From positions 28,539,099 to 28,603,098 of the forward strand of contig OY726569.1 of assembly GCA_963383645.1 (NCBI GenBank): a stretch of 64,000 nt of DNA, written 5' to 3'. How positions within the stretch are numbered: the stretch's first letter is position 1; the number at the start of each line of letters is the position of its first letter. Positions 34,701 to 44,885 of this stretch are shown here, in pieces. Both the position numbers and the translations under genes were made by a program. Origin of the DNA: Muscardinus avellanarius. Its lineage: Eukaryota; Chordata; Mammalia; Rodentia; Gliridae. A model generated the notes under the pieces. The model saw only the letters and a list, made by a program, of their open reading frames with translations. It ran no database searches and had not been told where the DNA came from.

Positions 34701-35797
34701 GGAGACCGAGTCATGTCCTAATCTTACCAGTGTTCAACCAGCTCAGTGCAGGCTTTGGAGAAAGACAACTAAAATACCGCCGCAGCCTGAAGAGACCAGA
34801 AAGTTGCCATTTTCTGCTACAAGATTTATTCTACTAATTTTTTGCTCTCATCAGTGGTGAAACAGCCTTCAAAGCCATGATGGAATCCTTCGGCTGGGCC
34901 CGGCGCCCCATGTTGGAGAGAATTCACTTAATTCGAAAGGATGTGCCCATCACCATGATCTATGGGGCCAACACCTGGATCGACACCAGCACAGGCAAGA
35001 AAGTGAAGATGCAGCGGCCGGATTCCTATGTCCGCGACCTGGTAGGTTGGCCCGCCAGGGGGTGGGAGCTGAGTCACGCATGCTGTGGACGGAAGGGCAG
35101 GGCCTGTTGACTAACTCTCCATTCGTCAGCTCTCCGCCCTGGAGAAGAACGATTAGAGTCAGGGAAAAAGAGGAACGGACAGTTTGAGATAGGGCAAAGA
35201 ACTTGAAAGGTTCAGCTCTCTGTAATACTGGAATTAGGGGCTTCCAACTTTCACGGTTAGCCCAGGTCAACTAAAAGGCAGGTTCTTGTCTGGGAGCCAG
35301 GCTCAGGCTGCCACCCCAGCAGCCCCTCCTCGCCCAACCAACAACAGCAGAAGCTGCCATGAAGACTTCCTACCACGCTTCTGCCCTTCCCCTTCTTAGC
35401 GCACACCCGCCCTTTGCCAGTGGGCTGCGTACCATGGCTAGGTGCCTCCCACTCGTCCGCCTTACTGAGTTTGGGATGAAAAGAGTAGATCCATGGTGGA
35501 GGAGAGATGACTGAAGAAGGAGAGTAAGATATTAGGATTTGTTGGTTCCCAAAGGAAAACACCAAGATCTGGGGAGAGAAGGGGACACTTTCCGATAAGA
35601 AGTTGTGGGCCACAAGCAAGAAGGTCTGAGGGGAGAGGAAATAGTGGAACGGCATTCCAGTGGTTGGAATAACGGCTGTCCCACCCCTGCCGGTCCTCTC
35701 TCCACAGGAGATCGAGGGAGCCTCGCACCATGTCTATGCTGACCAGCCACATATCTTCAACGCTATGGTAGAAGAGATCTGTGACTCGGTGGATTGA
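22936..35797 (+). CDS. ABHD4: ABHD4, complete gene span (7 coding exons, 342 aa)
   Basis: ABHD4 is an alpha/beta-hydrolase close to ABHD5. It removes O-acyl chains from N-acyl-phosphatidylethanolamine and its lyso form, and from N-acyl phosphatidylserines, feeding N-acylethanolamine synthesis. The seven exons join in frame at GT-AG sites to exactly 342 codons, the usual mammalian length. Visible motifs are an oxyanion-hole HGFGGG (75-80), the nucleophile elbow GHSLGG with Ser146, a likely acid Asp294 in NTWID, and HHVYAD (320-325), which holds the catalytic His and an HX4D motif as in ABHD5. Ser146 is present, so it should be catalytic; ABHD5 lacks this serine. Exon joins: 22936-22958, 26456-26544, 27992-28364, 28927-29081, 30779-30890, 34855-35041, 35708-35797. 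No frameshift or stop is seen. Confidence 0.97.
22965..23935. other. ABHD4 intron 1, 5' part, C+G-rich, no repeat seen
   Basis: The CpG-rich sequence continues about 600 bp into the intron. Overlapping open frames on both strands (22885-23749) look like CpG-island artefacts. Confidence 0.5.
23939..24117 (+). mobile_element. SINE
   Basis: GGTGTTGTGGCGCATGCTTG to CAACCCCCAGCACTGAA, in ABHD4 intron 1. Confidence 0.85.
24805..24995 (+). mobile_element. MIR
   Basis: 'actcatttaatgtttataat', 'cctatgaggtagatgatg', 'aataaggaaacggacat' and 'cagtcactttgctggtaag' run in MIR order. Confidence 0.75.
25085..25205 (+). mobile_element. MIR
   Basis: 'tagatggagatctgaatttt', 'gtcctaacctgctgtatgac' and 'gtggactagatggtttctaa'. 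Confidence 0.6.
25213..25395 (+). mobile_element. SINE (form A), 3'-truncated
   Basis: GCTGGGCATGGTGATGCACG to CTTGGAGGTAGAATGTCATT. Confidence 0.85.
25400..26455. other. ABHD4 intron 1, 3' part, mostly unassigned
   Basis: A possible MIR piece is near 26165-26225 ('gagataataaatgtgaaag'). No gene is seen. Confidence 0.4.
26456..26544 (+). CDS. ABHD4: ABHD4 coding exon 2
   Basis: Acceptor CTCCTCCCAG before 26456 and donor GTAAGT at 26545. It encodes the end of Gln8 through the first base of Cys38, [20 protein letters not shown] and on to VEARILQ. Confidence 0.95.
26545..27991. other. ABHD4 intron 2, unassigned
   Basis: No SINE and no second gene are recognised. It is the longest part of the gene body without SINEs. 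Confidence 0.5.
27992..28364 (+). CDS. ABHD4: ABHD4 coding exon 3 (catalytic Ser)
   Basis: Acceptor CCCCCTCCAG and donor GTAACG. It encodes residues 38-162, including the strand and oxyanion HGFGGG (75-80), [11 protein letters not shown] and the elbow GHSLGG with Ser146. Confidence 0.97.
28425..28860 (-). mobile_element. Two SINE pieces around a (CTTT/CCTT)n tract
   Basis: A full SINE (28456-28642), a pyrimidine microsatellite at about 28650-28761, then the dID half and part of the left half of another copy (28762-28858). All lie in ABHD4 intron 3. Confidence 0.85.
28927..29081 (+). CDS. ABHD4: ABHD4 coding exon 4
   Basis: Acceptor TTTAATATAG and donor GTGAGT. It encodes residues 162-214: [17 protein letters not shown] to [10 protein letters not shown]. 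Confidence 0.96.
29082..30778. other. ABHD4 intron 4, unassigned
   Basis: There is no SINE and I recognise no gene. A short (GA)n lies at 30184-30201. Confidence 0.45.
30779..30890 (+). CDS. ABHD4: ABHD4 coding exon 5
   Basis: Acceptor CCTCTCCCAG and donor GTGAGG. It encodes residues 214-251: [20 protein letters not shown] to IYHCNAQNP. Confidence 0.96.
31164..31385 (-). mobile_element. SINE form B
   Basis: An A/T-rich tail with (ATT)n, then GGTGGTACTGGGGTTCCTGG to CGCCACCACGCCCGGC. The 14-bp target-site duplication GAGAAACATTTTTA is perfect at 31150-31163 and 31386-31399. Confidence 0.95.
31410..31810. mobile_element. Degraded SINE cluster
   Basis: Plus-strand SINE 31412-31610, (ATAAAC)n run, plus-strand dID half 31646-31687, then a minus-strand copy 31703-31808. 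Confidence 0.7.
31905..32110 (-). mobile_element. SINE (form A)
   Basis: CCAGTACTGGGGGTGGAACT to GCACCACCATGGCCGGC. Confidence 0.9.
32215..32345 (-). mobile_element. Old L1 3'-end fragment, antisense
   Basis: 'agaatacattcctacaagca', 'gaactgttcaatgaggagca' and 'ctgtgctctttgaaatg' match the order of the antisense L1 3' region. Confidence 0.45.
32345..33150. other. ABHD4 intron 5, unassigned
   Basis: No repeat is recognised. The 89-codon plus-strand frame at 32387-32656 resembles no family. Confidence 0.4.
33157..33369 (-). mobile_element. SINE form B
   Basis: Poly-T then GGTGGTACTGGGGTTCCTGG. AACTTAGAGGCTTTT at 33142-33156 and 33370-33384 is a perfect 15-bp duplication. Confidence 0.95.
33800..34020 (-). 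mobile_element. SINE (form A)
   Basis: Poly-T, TGCAGTACTGGAGATTGAAC to CGCCACCACACTCAGC. Confidence 0.9.
34170..34404 (-). mobile_element. SINE form B with internal duplication
   Basis: GGTGGTACTGGGGTTCCTGG to CACCACGCCCGGC. A short duplication around 34245-34272 repeats the TACACTCCCA segment. Confidence 0.9.
34430..34642 (+). mobile_element. SINE (form A-like)
   Basis: AGCAAGGTGAGGTGGCACAC to CCCTACTACCCAAAATAAAT. Confidence 0.8.
34855..35041 (+). CDS. ABHD4: ABHD4 coding exon 6
   Basis: Acceptor TGCTCTCATCAG and donor GTAGGT. It encodes residues 251-313, including [13 protein letters not shown] and [13 protein letters not shown] with the probable acid Asp294. Confidence 0.96.
35708..35797 (+). 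CDS. ABHD4: ABHD4 coding exon 7 and stop
   Basis: Acceptor CTCTCCACAG. It encodes residues 314-342: [20 protein letters not shown], then VEEICDSVD and TGA at 35795-35797. It carries the HX4D motif and the likely catalytic His. Confidence 0.97.
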   Translation, partial: EIEGASHHVYADQPHIFNAMVEEICDSVD

Positions 35798-37160
35798 GCT
35801 GCTCTCGCTGGAGGAAGAGGAGAAAGCCAGAGAGTCACTCTCGCCTCCCTCTCTGCTTAGCCGCCCCTTCTGTCCTTTCCTCACCAACTAACATGTGCCA
35901 GCCAGGCAGAATCTTGGGCCATCCCCAAGATAGGACCACAGCGAAAAAGAGCACTCCTGATCCCACGTCGAGGGCTGGAGGCAGAAGCCAGAAGAGGCCT
36001 TGAGCTCCCCGCTCTGGGGAAAAACAATGAAGGGTTGCCCAGTGCCACCCAGTCTCTCCATGCCAAGTGTTCCAGATGGTAGTTGTGAAGGTATTCACCA
36101 AGCTACGCTGCCTCCCCATGCAGCCTTTCCTTCCTCTGGGCAGAGGAGGGCTCCCAGCAGCCTTTCCTGCAGCCTGTCCTCGCCCTGGAGTGTTGTGGGG
36201 GTGGGTTCCACGTAACATCTTCTCCTCCATCACTGCCTCACTCCTCCTATGCTAGCTCCATCCAGGGTCTGGCTGGGATCGGTTCCCACTTCACACCCTG
36301 GAGCTCTGTTCACTCGCAGAGTCCCTAGACCTAAGAGGTCAGATCCAACGCCCTCATTGGCAGATGAGGAGACAGGCCAGGTCAGGACGTGGCGACAGTT
36401 CGCGCAGAGCTACAGCTAGAGTCGGGGTCTGCGGACCCCCAGCGCGTATTGCAGACCTGCTGGCTAAGGCGGGCGCTGCTGCCCAGTCACTGGCTAAGCC
36501 CGTCCTTGCCCTTGTTCTAGCCACGTTACGCAGACATGCTGTTGTCCTGCCCTGTGTCTCAGCCCCATCTGCCTAAACTGGGAACACTCAAGCACTTCTT
36601 TCCTTGCCCCGTCTTCTTCCCAATGGGAGGCCTCTGAGCCTCCCTCTGTGCCTTGGGCCTGAAGCCCCACATGTAGTATAAAGCAAAGGTGGCGCCTGGT
36701 GGAGAGAGGGGAAGAAGACCCTTCATCCCCAGGGCCATGTCTGGATTCGCCATGCCCACTAGCATCCAGCGTTTTGTACCTGCCCCCAGAGCTGAGGCCC
36801 TCCGAGAGCCCCTCCCTGGTCCAGGGGAGCCTCAGGCCAGCAGTTCCCTGTCATCATCATCATCCACAGGATGGTTCTTACTGCCTGACCTCCTCTCTCT
36901 ACCATCTGCCCCTGAGGCCTCCCGTTCATCCACCCCACCAGCTACCTGTCCACCTCTCCCACAGGCTCATTCCAGTGCTGCTCTGAGGTTCTGGGCATTA
37001 GGCTGGGCCTGGTCCCAGAAGCAGGGCAGCTCCTGCCTGCTCCCTTACTTTTGTAAAGCCAACCTTTCACCAGAATAGTATTAACTCCTGGTGCTGTGTA
37101 CTACTGGTCCAGCTGCCTTGGGCTTCTTTTCTATATTAATAAAGAAATGAGTAAAAACTA
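35798..37160 (+). other. ABHD4 3' UTR
   Basis: About 1.36 kb from the stop to the first good polyadenylation signal, with no SINE inside. A MIR-like piece (about 36350-36440: 'cagatgaggagacaggccag', 'gcgcagagctacagctag') is embedded. The open frames here are not conserved proteins I know. Confidence 0.75.
37138..37143 (+). terminator. ABHD4 polyadenylation signal AATAAA
   Basis: A canonical hexamer; GTTGGTGATATTTGATACTG downstream is GT-rich. Cleavage is expected near 37155-37165. Confidence 0.8.
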
Positions 37161-37164
37161 CTGC

Positions 37165-39100
37165 TGTTGGTGATATTTGATACTGTTCCAGCAAGAGTGC
37201 TGGGTGGCACTGACTTTACCACTCTCCATGCGGTACCTGAGTCAAGGACAGGAGCCCTGAGACGGGCCTGCTTACACGCCACTCCTGTTCTAGTTAGAGC
37301 CCAGAGTCCAGGCCAGCAGACCCTCAGCCAACCCGCTCATGATGGAAGAGTGTGGATAGGTCAAGCCCTGGTTCACAGGAGGCTCATCGGCCCTCCATGT
37401 GCAGTGCTCTCTGCCATCCGTTCTGCTGACTCCTACTCACCCTCTGCATCTCAGCTCAGATACCCCGTGTGCAGGACCTCCTCATGAATGCCTGGACTGA
37501 ACTTGAATCCCTGTTCTGTATCTCCATGATGCACTCAGCTTCCTGTTTGTAAAAACTAGTGAACTTATGGTCACTGGCTTAATATCTATCTTTCCTCCCC
37601 AGACATACCCCATGTAAGGACAAGGGGCACATCTGACACATAGTTCATGAATAAATGCTTGTTTTGATAAAGTCAAGGAAATTGAGCTATGCCAAGTGCT
37701 CAAAATACATTCAAATCATTGCCACATGCCTGCTTTATCCTGGCTGGTCCCAAGTAGGCCCAGAATCCACCTGTAAGTGGCACATGATGTCACATGTCGT
37801 GATGAATGAATGAATGAACAAATGGACAGATGGGACATCTCCTGGAATCGTTACAAATCTTTAACCCATTCCCAGGATGCTGTTTCTTCTGTCTGTCATA
37901 TGGAGGAAGGGGGCAGGTATTTAGAGCTTACTCCATGCCAAGCACTAGGGCTGTGATAATGAAGAAACCTGGTTCCTGTCTTCGTAGGAAATTCCAGCCT
38001 ACACAGACCGACATCATCAAATCACTAAGCAAGTCAGTGCACCTTTGCAGCTGAAGAGTCCTGCCCATGAGAGCCTGGAAAGCCTACTGCAGAAGGGAGG
38101 CTGAGCCTGGGGCGGGGTGGGGAGGGCTTGGGGAGAGCAGCAGCTGCCGGGCCCTTGTGGGAAGGGGTGGCCCTGAGGTGAGCCAGGGCAGATGGGCTGA
38201 GACCAGCTCACCAGACCCTCAGGCCATGTGAAGAATGTGTTCATCCTAAGAAGCGGAGTGAGGGGCAGAAGCAGACAGATTCAAACCTCCACTCGACTGC
38301 TCTGTGGGTGCAACCCAAAGGGATGGGAGTCCTCTGCAGGAAAACTTGGAGGCTTTTCAGTGATCAAGGCCAGAAATGCTGATGGCTTAACTTGACTGGT
38401 AGCTAGAGGACAGACAGGAGAAAGTGCCAAAGATGCTTGGGAAGTAAAATCAAAGGGCTTAGTGTCAACACCCAGGGATGCTGCCACCCTTCTGCAGAAT
38501 GGGCTGATGAGGGAGACAGTAGTCACCAAACCTGCTCACTTCACTAAACAATCTAAAGAGTTTGCTTTTTTTTTTTAATATAGATTTTTGGGGATACTCT
38601 CCAGTCTGATGCAGTGAACCTGGCTGGAGTCCAACCATGAAATTCGGGTCCAAAGGCATTCCCTGAGGGATTCGGATGCTGCTCATCTGCAGGCGCAGGT
38701 CTAAGGGACCCTGTCTCCGAGCCTGGGTCAGAAAGCTCTTGTGGAGAAGTAGGGCTGGTGCCGCAAAAGCTCATCTTCCTTGCTCACAGTCACTTTTCTT
38801 TGGAAGGCTACACAACAGTGCTGAGCTGGTCTTCCCAAACTGAACACAACACCAGCATAACTCTTGGAAGCAGGAGCAAGACGAATCTGCAGGTCACTCA
38901 GACTGCCCTGTTATCACTGCCAGACCCATGAGCATGGAGACATGCCAGCACATGCGTGTGTGCATACATATACACACATGCACAAATATCCCAGAGCACA
39001 CACTCCATCTGACAGACAGACGTTCCTAACATTTCCAGGGCTAGGAAAAAACTATGAACTTACCACCCAACTAGCACCTTTCCTGGTGGGCTCTGAGAGT
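37165..39100. other. Intergenic, mostly unassigned
   Basis: An antisense L2-like stretch lies at about 37905-38050 ('atgccaagcactagggctgt', 'gaagaaacctggttcctgtc'). No gene or SINE is seen in the rest. Confidence 0.5.
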
Positions 39101-39239
39101 ATAGGGTGACAGTTCAAGCCATAAACTCAGGTTCCTCAAAGCCTTTCAATTTATTTATTTATTCATTTACTTATTTATTTAGGTACTACACATGTGAGCG
39201 ACCACACCAGGCAGATCTTGCAATTTACTTATCTATTGC

Positions 39240-39440
39240 GGGAGGTTACTGGGGATGGAACCCAGGGCATTCTCCCTCCGAGCTACACCCCCAGCCCCAT
39301 TTTTTATTCCTTATTTTGAAACAGGGTCTCACTGAGTTGCAAAAGGCCTCACTAAGTAGCTGAGGCTGTCTGCGAGCCACAATCCTCCTGTTTTAGCCTC
39401 CCAAATGCTGGGATTATAGGCGTGCACCACCATGCCTAGC
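39240..39440 (-). mobile_element. SINE (form A)
   Basis: GGTTACTGGGGATGGAACCC to GTGCACCACCATGCCTAGC. Confidence 0.9.
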
Positions 39441-39609
39441 CAGGTCTTGGAATTTAAAAGGAGAAATTCCACAGTAGACATGAAGGACTGTGACTCAAAT
39501 CACAATTTAGTGATTACCAGAAAGTGTGCTAAAATTCTTCCTCAGAACAGACACAAAATGTGTACTAAAAATACAGTCTGGTTTCACTGCTAAAAGGATT
39601 ATAAATTCT

Positions 39610-39615
39610 GTGTGT

Positions 39616-39661
<46 letters not shown>

Positions 39662-39990
39662 AGGGATGGAACTCAGGGGCCTTCTACCACTGGGCTATAC
39701 TCTCAGACCTATTTAATTTTTATTTGGAAGCAGGGTCTCACTAAGTTGCTGAGAGCCTCACTAAGTAGCCGAGGCTGGCTTCGAACCTGTGCAATCCTCC
39801 AGTCTCAGCCTCCCAAGTGCTGGGATTACAAGCGTGTGCCACCATGCCCAGTGACCTATTTTATTTTTTATTTGAAAACAGGGTCTCACTAAGTTGCTGG
39901 AAGCCTCACTAAGGAGCTGAGGCTCTGCAATCCTCCTGTCTCAGCCTCCCAAGTACAGGGATTACAATTGTGTGCCACCACGTCTAGCTC
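39610..39990 (-). mobile_element. (TG)n, then full SINE and extra SINE left half
   Basis: TG run 39610-39658; full copy 39658-39853; left half 39855-39990. Confidence 0.85.
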
Positions 39991-40121
39991 AGGAATGGTG
40001 AATTCTCGATGAGTACCTTTCTCTGCTCTGGAGCATCACCTTATAAAACCACAGATGCAGGTACAGTTTGTGGCTAGAGATAAAATAGTCTTACTATTAG
40101 CTTATGACAAATATAGTGTTC

Positions 40122-40320
40122 AGCCAGGTATGGTAGCACATGCTTATAATCCCAGTATTTGGGGGGGCTGAGACAGGAAAATGGCAGATCTGAGGCCAGC
40201 CTCAACAACTTAGCAAGGCCCTCTGCAACTTAGTTGAGATCCTGTTTCCAAATAGAAATAAGGCTGGGGGTGTAGCTCAGAGGTGGAGTCCCCTGGGTTC
40301 AATCCCCAATACTATACACA
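40122..40320 (+). mobile_element. SINE (form A)
   Basis: GCCAGGTATGGTAGCACATG to TTCAATCCCCAATACTA. Confidence 0.85.
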
Positions 40321-40343
40321 CACAGGCAAAAAATACACACAGA

Positions 40344-40344
<1 letters not shown>

Positions 40345-40391
<47 letters not shown>
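40345..40391. repeat. (CA)n microsatellite
   Basis: About 23 CA units downstream of the preceding SINE's 3' end. Confidence 0.95.
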
Positions 40392-40392
<1 letters not shown>

Positions 40393-40804
40393 AGCCTGAC
40401 ACTTGTGTGATTATAACTCGTTCCTAGACAAGAATACCAGGGGGGATCTGCTGATGCTCACAGGCACACAGAGCCCTTTCCCTCTGCCCGGAAGGCCCAC
40501 TCCCTTGGATGGTAATTCTACTAAAGCTCTGGGAGGTCTGCAGGCCTGGCCCTGCTAATGTCTGGTGCTCCCTCCTGGAGTGTATTCTGAGGCCTCTGGG
40601 ATAATTTGTTGTAATTCTGCAGCCCCACATTTTAGTTGACACATAGGAGCAAAATTAAAACAACCAGAAGGCACTTGGGCTGCGCCAGCAGCTGAGGAGC
40701 ACTCTGAAGGGTGTGGGATCACAGTGGTGTTTTCATCTGCGCTGTTCCCGATGCCTGGCTTTGGACCAACACCTGACAACATACATAGTATCCAGGAATG
40801 CTGT

Positions 40805-40935
40805 TTTGGTTTTTCAGAGAAGGGTCTCATTATGTTGCCCAGGCTTATCTTAAACTCCTGGGCTCCAGTGACCCTCCAGCCTCAGCCTTCTGAGAAGCTG
40901 GGACCACAGGTGTGTGCCATTGTGCCCAACTTGGG
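40805..40935 (-). mobile_element. Old 7SL-derived monomer (proto-B1/FLAM-like)
   Basis: 'tcattatgttgcccaggctt', 'taaactcctgggctccagtg' and 'gctgggaccacaggtgtg' follow the antisense 7SL monomer. It lacks a dID half and the deletions typical of B1. Confidence 0.7.
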
Positions 40936-40949
40936 AACAGAATTTTTTT

Positions 40950-41337
40950 GGGGGGAGAGTACTAGGGATGGATCCCAGGGGCATGCTACCTCTGAGCTAC
41001 AACCTAGCCGTTTCTATTTTTCATTTTTGAAGCAAGATCTTGCTAAGTTGCTGAGGCTAGCCTCAAATCTGTGATCCCCCTGTCCCAGCCTCCCAAGTAC
41101 TGGAATTATAAGTGTATGCCACCACACCCAGTTTTGTTTTGTTTAACTAGGGATTGAACCCAAGAGCATCCTACCTCTGAACTATACCTCCAATCCTTTT
41201 TATATTTTATTTTGAAATGTGGTTTCACTAAGTTGCTGAGGGTCTCTGTAAGTTGCTGAAACTAGCCTTGAATCTGTGATCCTCCTGTCTCAGCCTTCCA
41301 AGTACCAGGATTACAGGTGTGCACCATCATGTCTGGC
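40950..41337 (-). mobile_element. Two consecutive SINEs
   Basis: Copies at 40955-41135 and 41147-41337, both diverged. Confidence 0.8.
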
Positions 41338-41885
41338 TGGGAACAGGATTTTTGAGAGGGCTCACAACTTATGATAGACACTTATTGGCCCCTAGTGAAC
41401 TGTAATAGAAAAACTGGGCTTCATGTACTTACTAAAATATAAAGGAAAGAGAAAAATGTCCAAATAAAACTGTAAAACCATGTGTTATAGCAGTGATTTC
41501 CTACATGGGTCCGCAACTAGAGTTGGTCCATGACAAAGTATTTCTGATCTCCAATGAAATAACACTTATTAAATATTTTAAGTTCTGAAATCAAGTCTTT
41601 TCTAAACTTTTCATGATTAAGTTATTGGTTTTATAGAAAAAGATGCTGATATGCTATGATCATCTAGGGCTAGGAAGGCATATAATTTTTTTCCCTTGCC
41701 AAACATATTAATTCCATGGTCCCCCCATATTTTAATTAATACTAGCAAAATACTAAGGCTGGGGAAGTGAAGCGTTACGGAACAGTAACTTAATTTTTAT
41801 CACAGGAAGATAAATGAGCCAGCTTTGTGGATCTTATGATTCAAAGGTGGACATGAGCAGAAAACACTGTTCAAAGGAAATAAAT
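41338..41885. other. Intergenic, A+T-rich, unassigned
   Basis: No coding frame or repeat is recognised. Confidence 0.4.
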
Positions 41886-41887
41886 CA

Positions 41888-42090
41888 AGCGGGGCGTGGT
41901 GGCGCACGCTTGTGATCTCAGCATTTGGGAGGCTGAGACAGGAGGATCACAGGTTCGTGGCCTGCCTCAGCTACTTAGTGAGGCCTCCTACAACTTAGTG
42001 AGACCCTGTTCCAAAATAAAGAATAAAAAATAGGTCTGGAGGTATAGAATGCCCCTGGGTTCAATCCCCAGCACCACCAAAAAATAAAAA
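41888..42090 (+). mobile_element. SINE (form A), CpG-rich left half
   Basis: GCGGGGCGTGGTGGCGCACG to CAATCCCCAGCACCACC; the dID half lacks part of GTAGCTCAGAGG. Confidence 0.85.
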
Positions 42091-42150
42091 ATAAATAAAA
42101 ATATAAAAAAGGAAGCAGATCTTTTTTCTCTTTCTCCTTCACTTTTCTTT

Positions 42151-42227
42151 AGTACTGGAGGTTGAGCTCAGGGGTTCATGCATACTAGGCAAGCGTTCTC
42201 CCATTGATCTACATTCCCAGCCCTTTT
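42151..42227 (-). mobile_element. ID-type SINE (full unit)
   Basis: AGTACTGGAGGTTGAGCTCA, GCATACTAGGCAAGCGTTCT and ATTGATCTACATTCCCAGCC keep the ID middle segment. Confidence 0.75.
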
Positions 42228-42329
42228 CATTTTGAGACGGAGTTTGCTAACTGTCCAGGCCAGCCTCTACCCCAGCCTCCCAGTATTACTGACATAATCC
42301 TAGCTAAATCTCTTTCTACACCAATAAAT

Positions 42330-42560
42330 ACATCATCTGAAACATATCGTCATTCTTAATTGTTGGGTTGTTTTTTATCGTGAGAGAGTATCATAATTTA
42401 TTCACTTTTCTATTGCCAGATTTTAAAGTTGCTCCCAAATATTTATATATTATTAATGTGTAATGAAAACCTATATATACATTTTCAACCCTTTGACCAA
42501 TAATTTCCTTCCTAGACATAAGATTGTAGAGTTGAAATGTATGCAAAATATTAGGCTTTT
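42330..42560 (-). mobile_element. Possible old L1 3' fragment, antisense
   Basis: 'cacttttctattgccagatt', 'gttgctcccaaatatttata' and 'atttccttcctagacataag' resemble it; diverged. Confidence 0.35.
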
Positions 42561-42605
42561 GATAAGCAATAAAACAGCTTATACCAATGAGAAAACGAAA
42601 AACAA

Positions 42606-42722
42606 AGCTGGGAATGGTGGCACACATTTGTAATCTCAGCTCCTTGAGATGCCGAGGCAAAGGATGATAAATTAGAGGTCACTCCAGATAACATAACAAG
42701 ATTCCATCTAAAAAATGAAGAA
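42606..42722 (+). mobile_element. B1-like monomer
   Basis: GCTGGGAATGGTGGCACACA to AACAAGATTCCATCTAAAAA, without a dID half. Confidence 0.65.
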
Positions 42723-42759
42723 AGACAGCTAGGAAGATTACAGACAGTAAGAAGATTAC

Positions 42760-42933
42760 AGTCCTGGCACATGACTGTATTCCCAGTGCTTGGGAGGCTG
42801 AAAAAGGAGGACTGCAGATTCCAAGCCAGCCTCAATACTTTAGCACGGCCCTTAGAAGCCTTAGTGAGACCCTGTTCCAAATAAGAGCTGGTGTGTAGCT
42901 CAGAGATAAAATACCCTGGGTTCAATCCCAATA

Positions 42934-42977
<44 letters not shown>
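42760..42977 (+). mobile_element. SINE running into (CA)n
   Basis: The dID half ends CAATCCCAATACCACAC and continues as about 20 CA units. Confidence 0.85.
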
Positions 42978-42979
<2 letters not shown>

Positions 42980-43036
42980 AGGAAGGAAAACAACCCGGCA
43001 GAAAATAAAATTATTGTTTAATTTTGTTTTGTTTTT

Positions 43037-43226
43037 TAGTGCCAGGGTATTGAACCCAGGGGATTCTACCTCTGAGCTATACCCCAGTCCCCCAGCCCTC
43101 TTATTTTGAGACAAGGTCTCACTAAGAGTCTCATTACATTACTAAGGATGTCCTCAAACCTGACATCCTCTTGGTCTCAGCCCACCAAGTACTTAGATTA
43201 CAGGCATGTAACACCACACCAGGCAA
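43037..43226 (-). mobile_element. SINE (form A)
   Basis: AGTGCCAGGGTATTGAACCC to AACACCACACCAGGC. Confidence 0.85.
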
Positions 43227-43394
43227 AATTAATGTTTTATCTGTGTAAAGGTCATATGAATAAGTAATTTACAAAAGATATATGAGTGACCAACAAACAT
43301 ATGAGAAGACAATCTCACTAGAAATAGAAGAAATACAAAACAATAATGAGGTGCAGATGAATAAAAACTTGAAAGGTTGTTGATAACATCTAGT

Positions 43395-43660
43395 AATGGT
43401 GATGGAGAAGAAGACAGGAGGGTCGCAGGTTCGTGGCTGGCCTTAGCAATGGAGCAAGGCCCTCACACTTATAATGAGATCCTGTTTCCAAATAAAAAAT
43501 AAAATAAGGCTGGGAATATAGCTCCGAGGTAGGATGCCCCTGAGTTCAATCCCCAGCACCACACACACAAACAAACAAACAAATAAATGCTGGAGTGTAG
43601 CTCAGAGGTAGAATGCCCTTGGTTTCCATCCCCAGCATCACAAAGAAAATGGAGGAGGAG

Positions 43661-43692
<32 letters not shown>

Positions 43693-43706
43693 GGAGGAGG
43701 AGGAGA
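43395..43706 (+). mobile_element. SINE, extra dID half, then (GGA)n tract
   Basis: 5'-truncated SINE 43405-43565, dID half 43588-43643, and a purine-only GGA/GAA tract at 43645-43705. Confidence 0.85.
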
Positions 43707-44660
43707 CAGTGAACAGAGGCCACAGGAGTGGAAATGGACATGAGTTTATATGACTGAAGAACAGGAAGATCTACAAGCTGGAGAACACACATGGAGCACG
43801 CAGGGGAAGAGGCTGAGGGGCAGCAGAGACTCCTACAAAGGAGCAGGAGGAACCATCCTCGGCTCCTGGAGCACAGTCCACTCTCTGCCCATCACAGCCA
43901 CACAGTCCGCATGGCTGAGGCCCTTGCCTTAAACAACCCCACTGGCCCACCCCCCAAAGGGCCTCGCCTGCCACTTTTAAAGAAAGCTCATTAATCTATC
44001 CAAAGTTACTATGCTCTGCAACTGGGGAAAAAGGGCAAACTTTCATTCCTAAACTTAAAGCAATCAATAGCCATGGGATTTGAAACTTCCAATTGTAAAG
44101 TTAGAGCAATCAACAGCACAGGGATTTAGAAGTGGCTGGGGCCTTGTTATCACAGCGTTGTTGATGAATCTCTAGAGGAGAAGCCCTACAGCTTCACTCC
44201 AGAGACCTTTCCTCAGTGAGTCAAAATTTCATAGAAACTGGGAAGACGTCCAAGTACACCAGGCCTGTACTAGATGCACATAAAGTCACAAAGTCTCCTA
44301 AAAGTGGCTTATACCAAGGCCTTGTTTACTCTAAGCGGGGTCCCTAGGATGGCCTGGGGTTGGGCGTGATGAGCTTTGCCACCCAGTTACACCTTCAGCT
44401 AAGCGGAAAGCACAGGAGACCCAAAGCTCTCCAGTGTGACTCCCTGCTCCTCACCAGCCGAACTCCAAGGCGAGGCCAGAGTCCTCTCGCCTATCAATTT
44501 AATACTTTGAAGGGCTTAAGAAGCAGAAAGCTCCCGAGAGCCCGGACGCCCTGGGTGACTTAGGAAAACCCATTAGTAAGTAGCTGCTGCTCAGCCTGGG
44601 ATTTGTTAAGAGCTGATGAGAAATAAGGAGTGTGGGTCCTGCCAAAGAAGACACAACCAT
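43707..44660. other. Intergenic, unassigned
   Basis: No gene is seen. Short frames on both strands at 43750-44000 overlap each other and resemble nothing known. Confidence 0.4.
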
Positions 44661-44664
44661 GCTA

Positions 44665-44666
<2 letters not shown>

Positions 44667-44702
<36 letters not shown>
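44667..44702. repeat. (AAT)n microsatellite
   Basis: About 12 AAT units. Confidence 0.9.
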
Positions 44703-44703
<1 letters not shown>

Positions 44704-44708
44704 TAGTC

Positions 44709-44840
44709 AAAATTGATTGAACACTTGCTATGTAGCATTCCAAGCACTTTACATATGTCATCGTTGCCTCCTCCAAAATTGATTGAACACTTGCTATGTA
44801 GCATTCCAAGCACTTTACATATGTCATCGTTGCCTCCTCC
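44709..44840. repeat. 66-bp tandem duplication within a MIR
   Basis: Two copies start at 44709 and 44775, and I see no difference between them from AAAATTGATTGAACAC to GTTGCCTCCTCC. The unit is MIR 5'-core-like ('gaacacttgctatgtagca', 'agcactttacatatgtca'). The MIR appears to continue at 45205-45370. Confidence 0.9.
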
Positions 44841-44853
44841 TCCTCCTCCTTCT

Positions 44854-44885
<32 letters not shown>

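Noticed and set aside
36689..37078. 129-codon plus-strand frame downstream of ABHD4
   Set aside because: It lies in the ABHD4 3' UTR and has low-information Pro/Ser-rich content.
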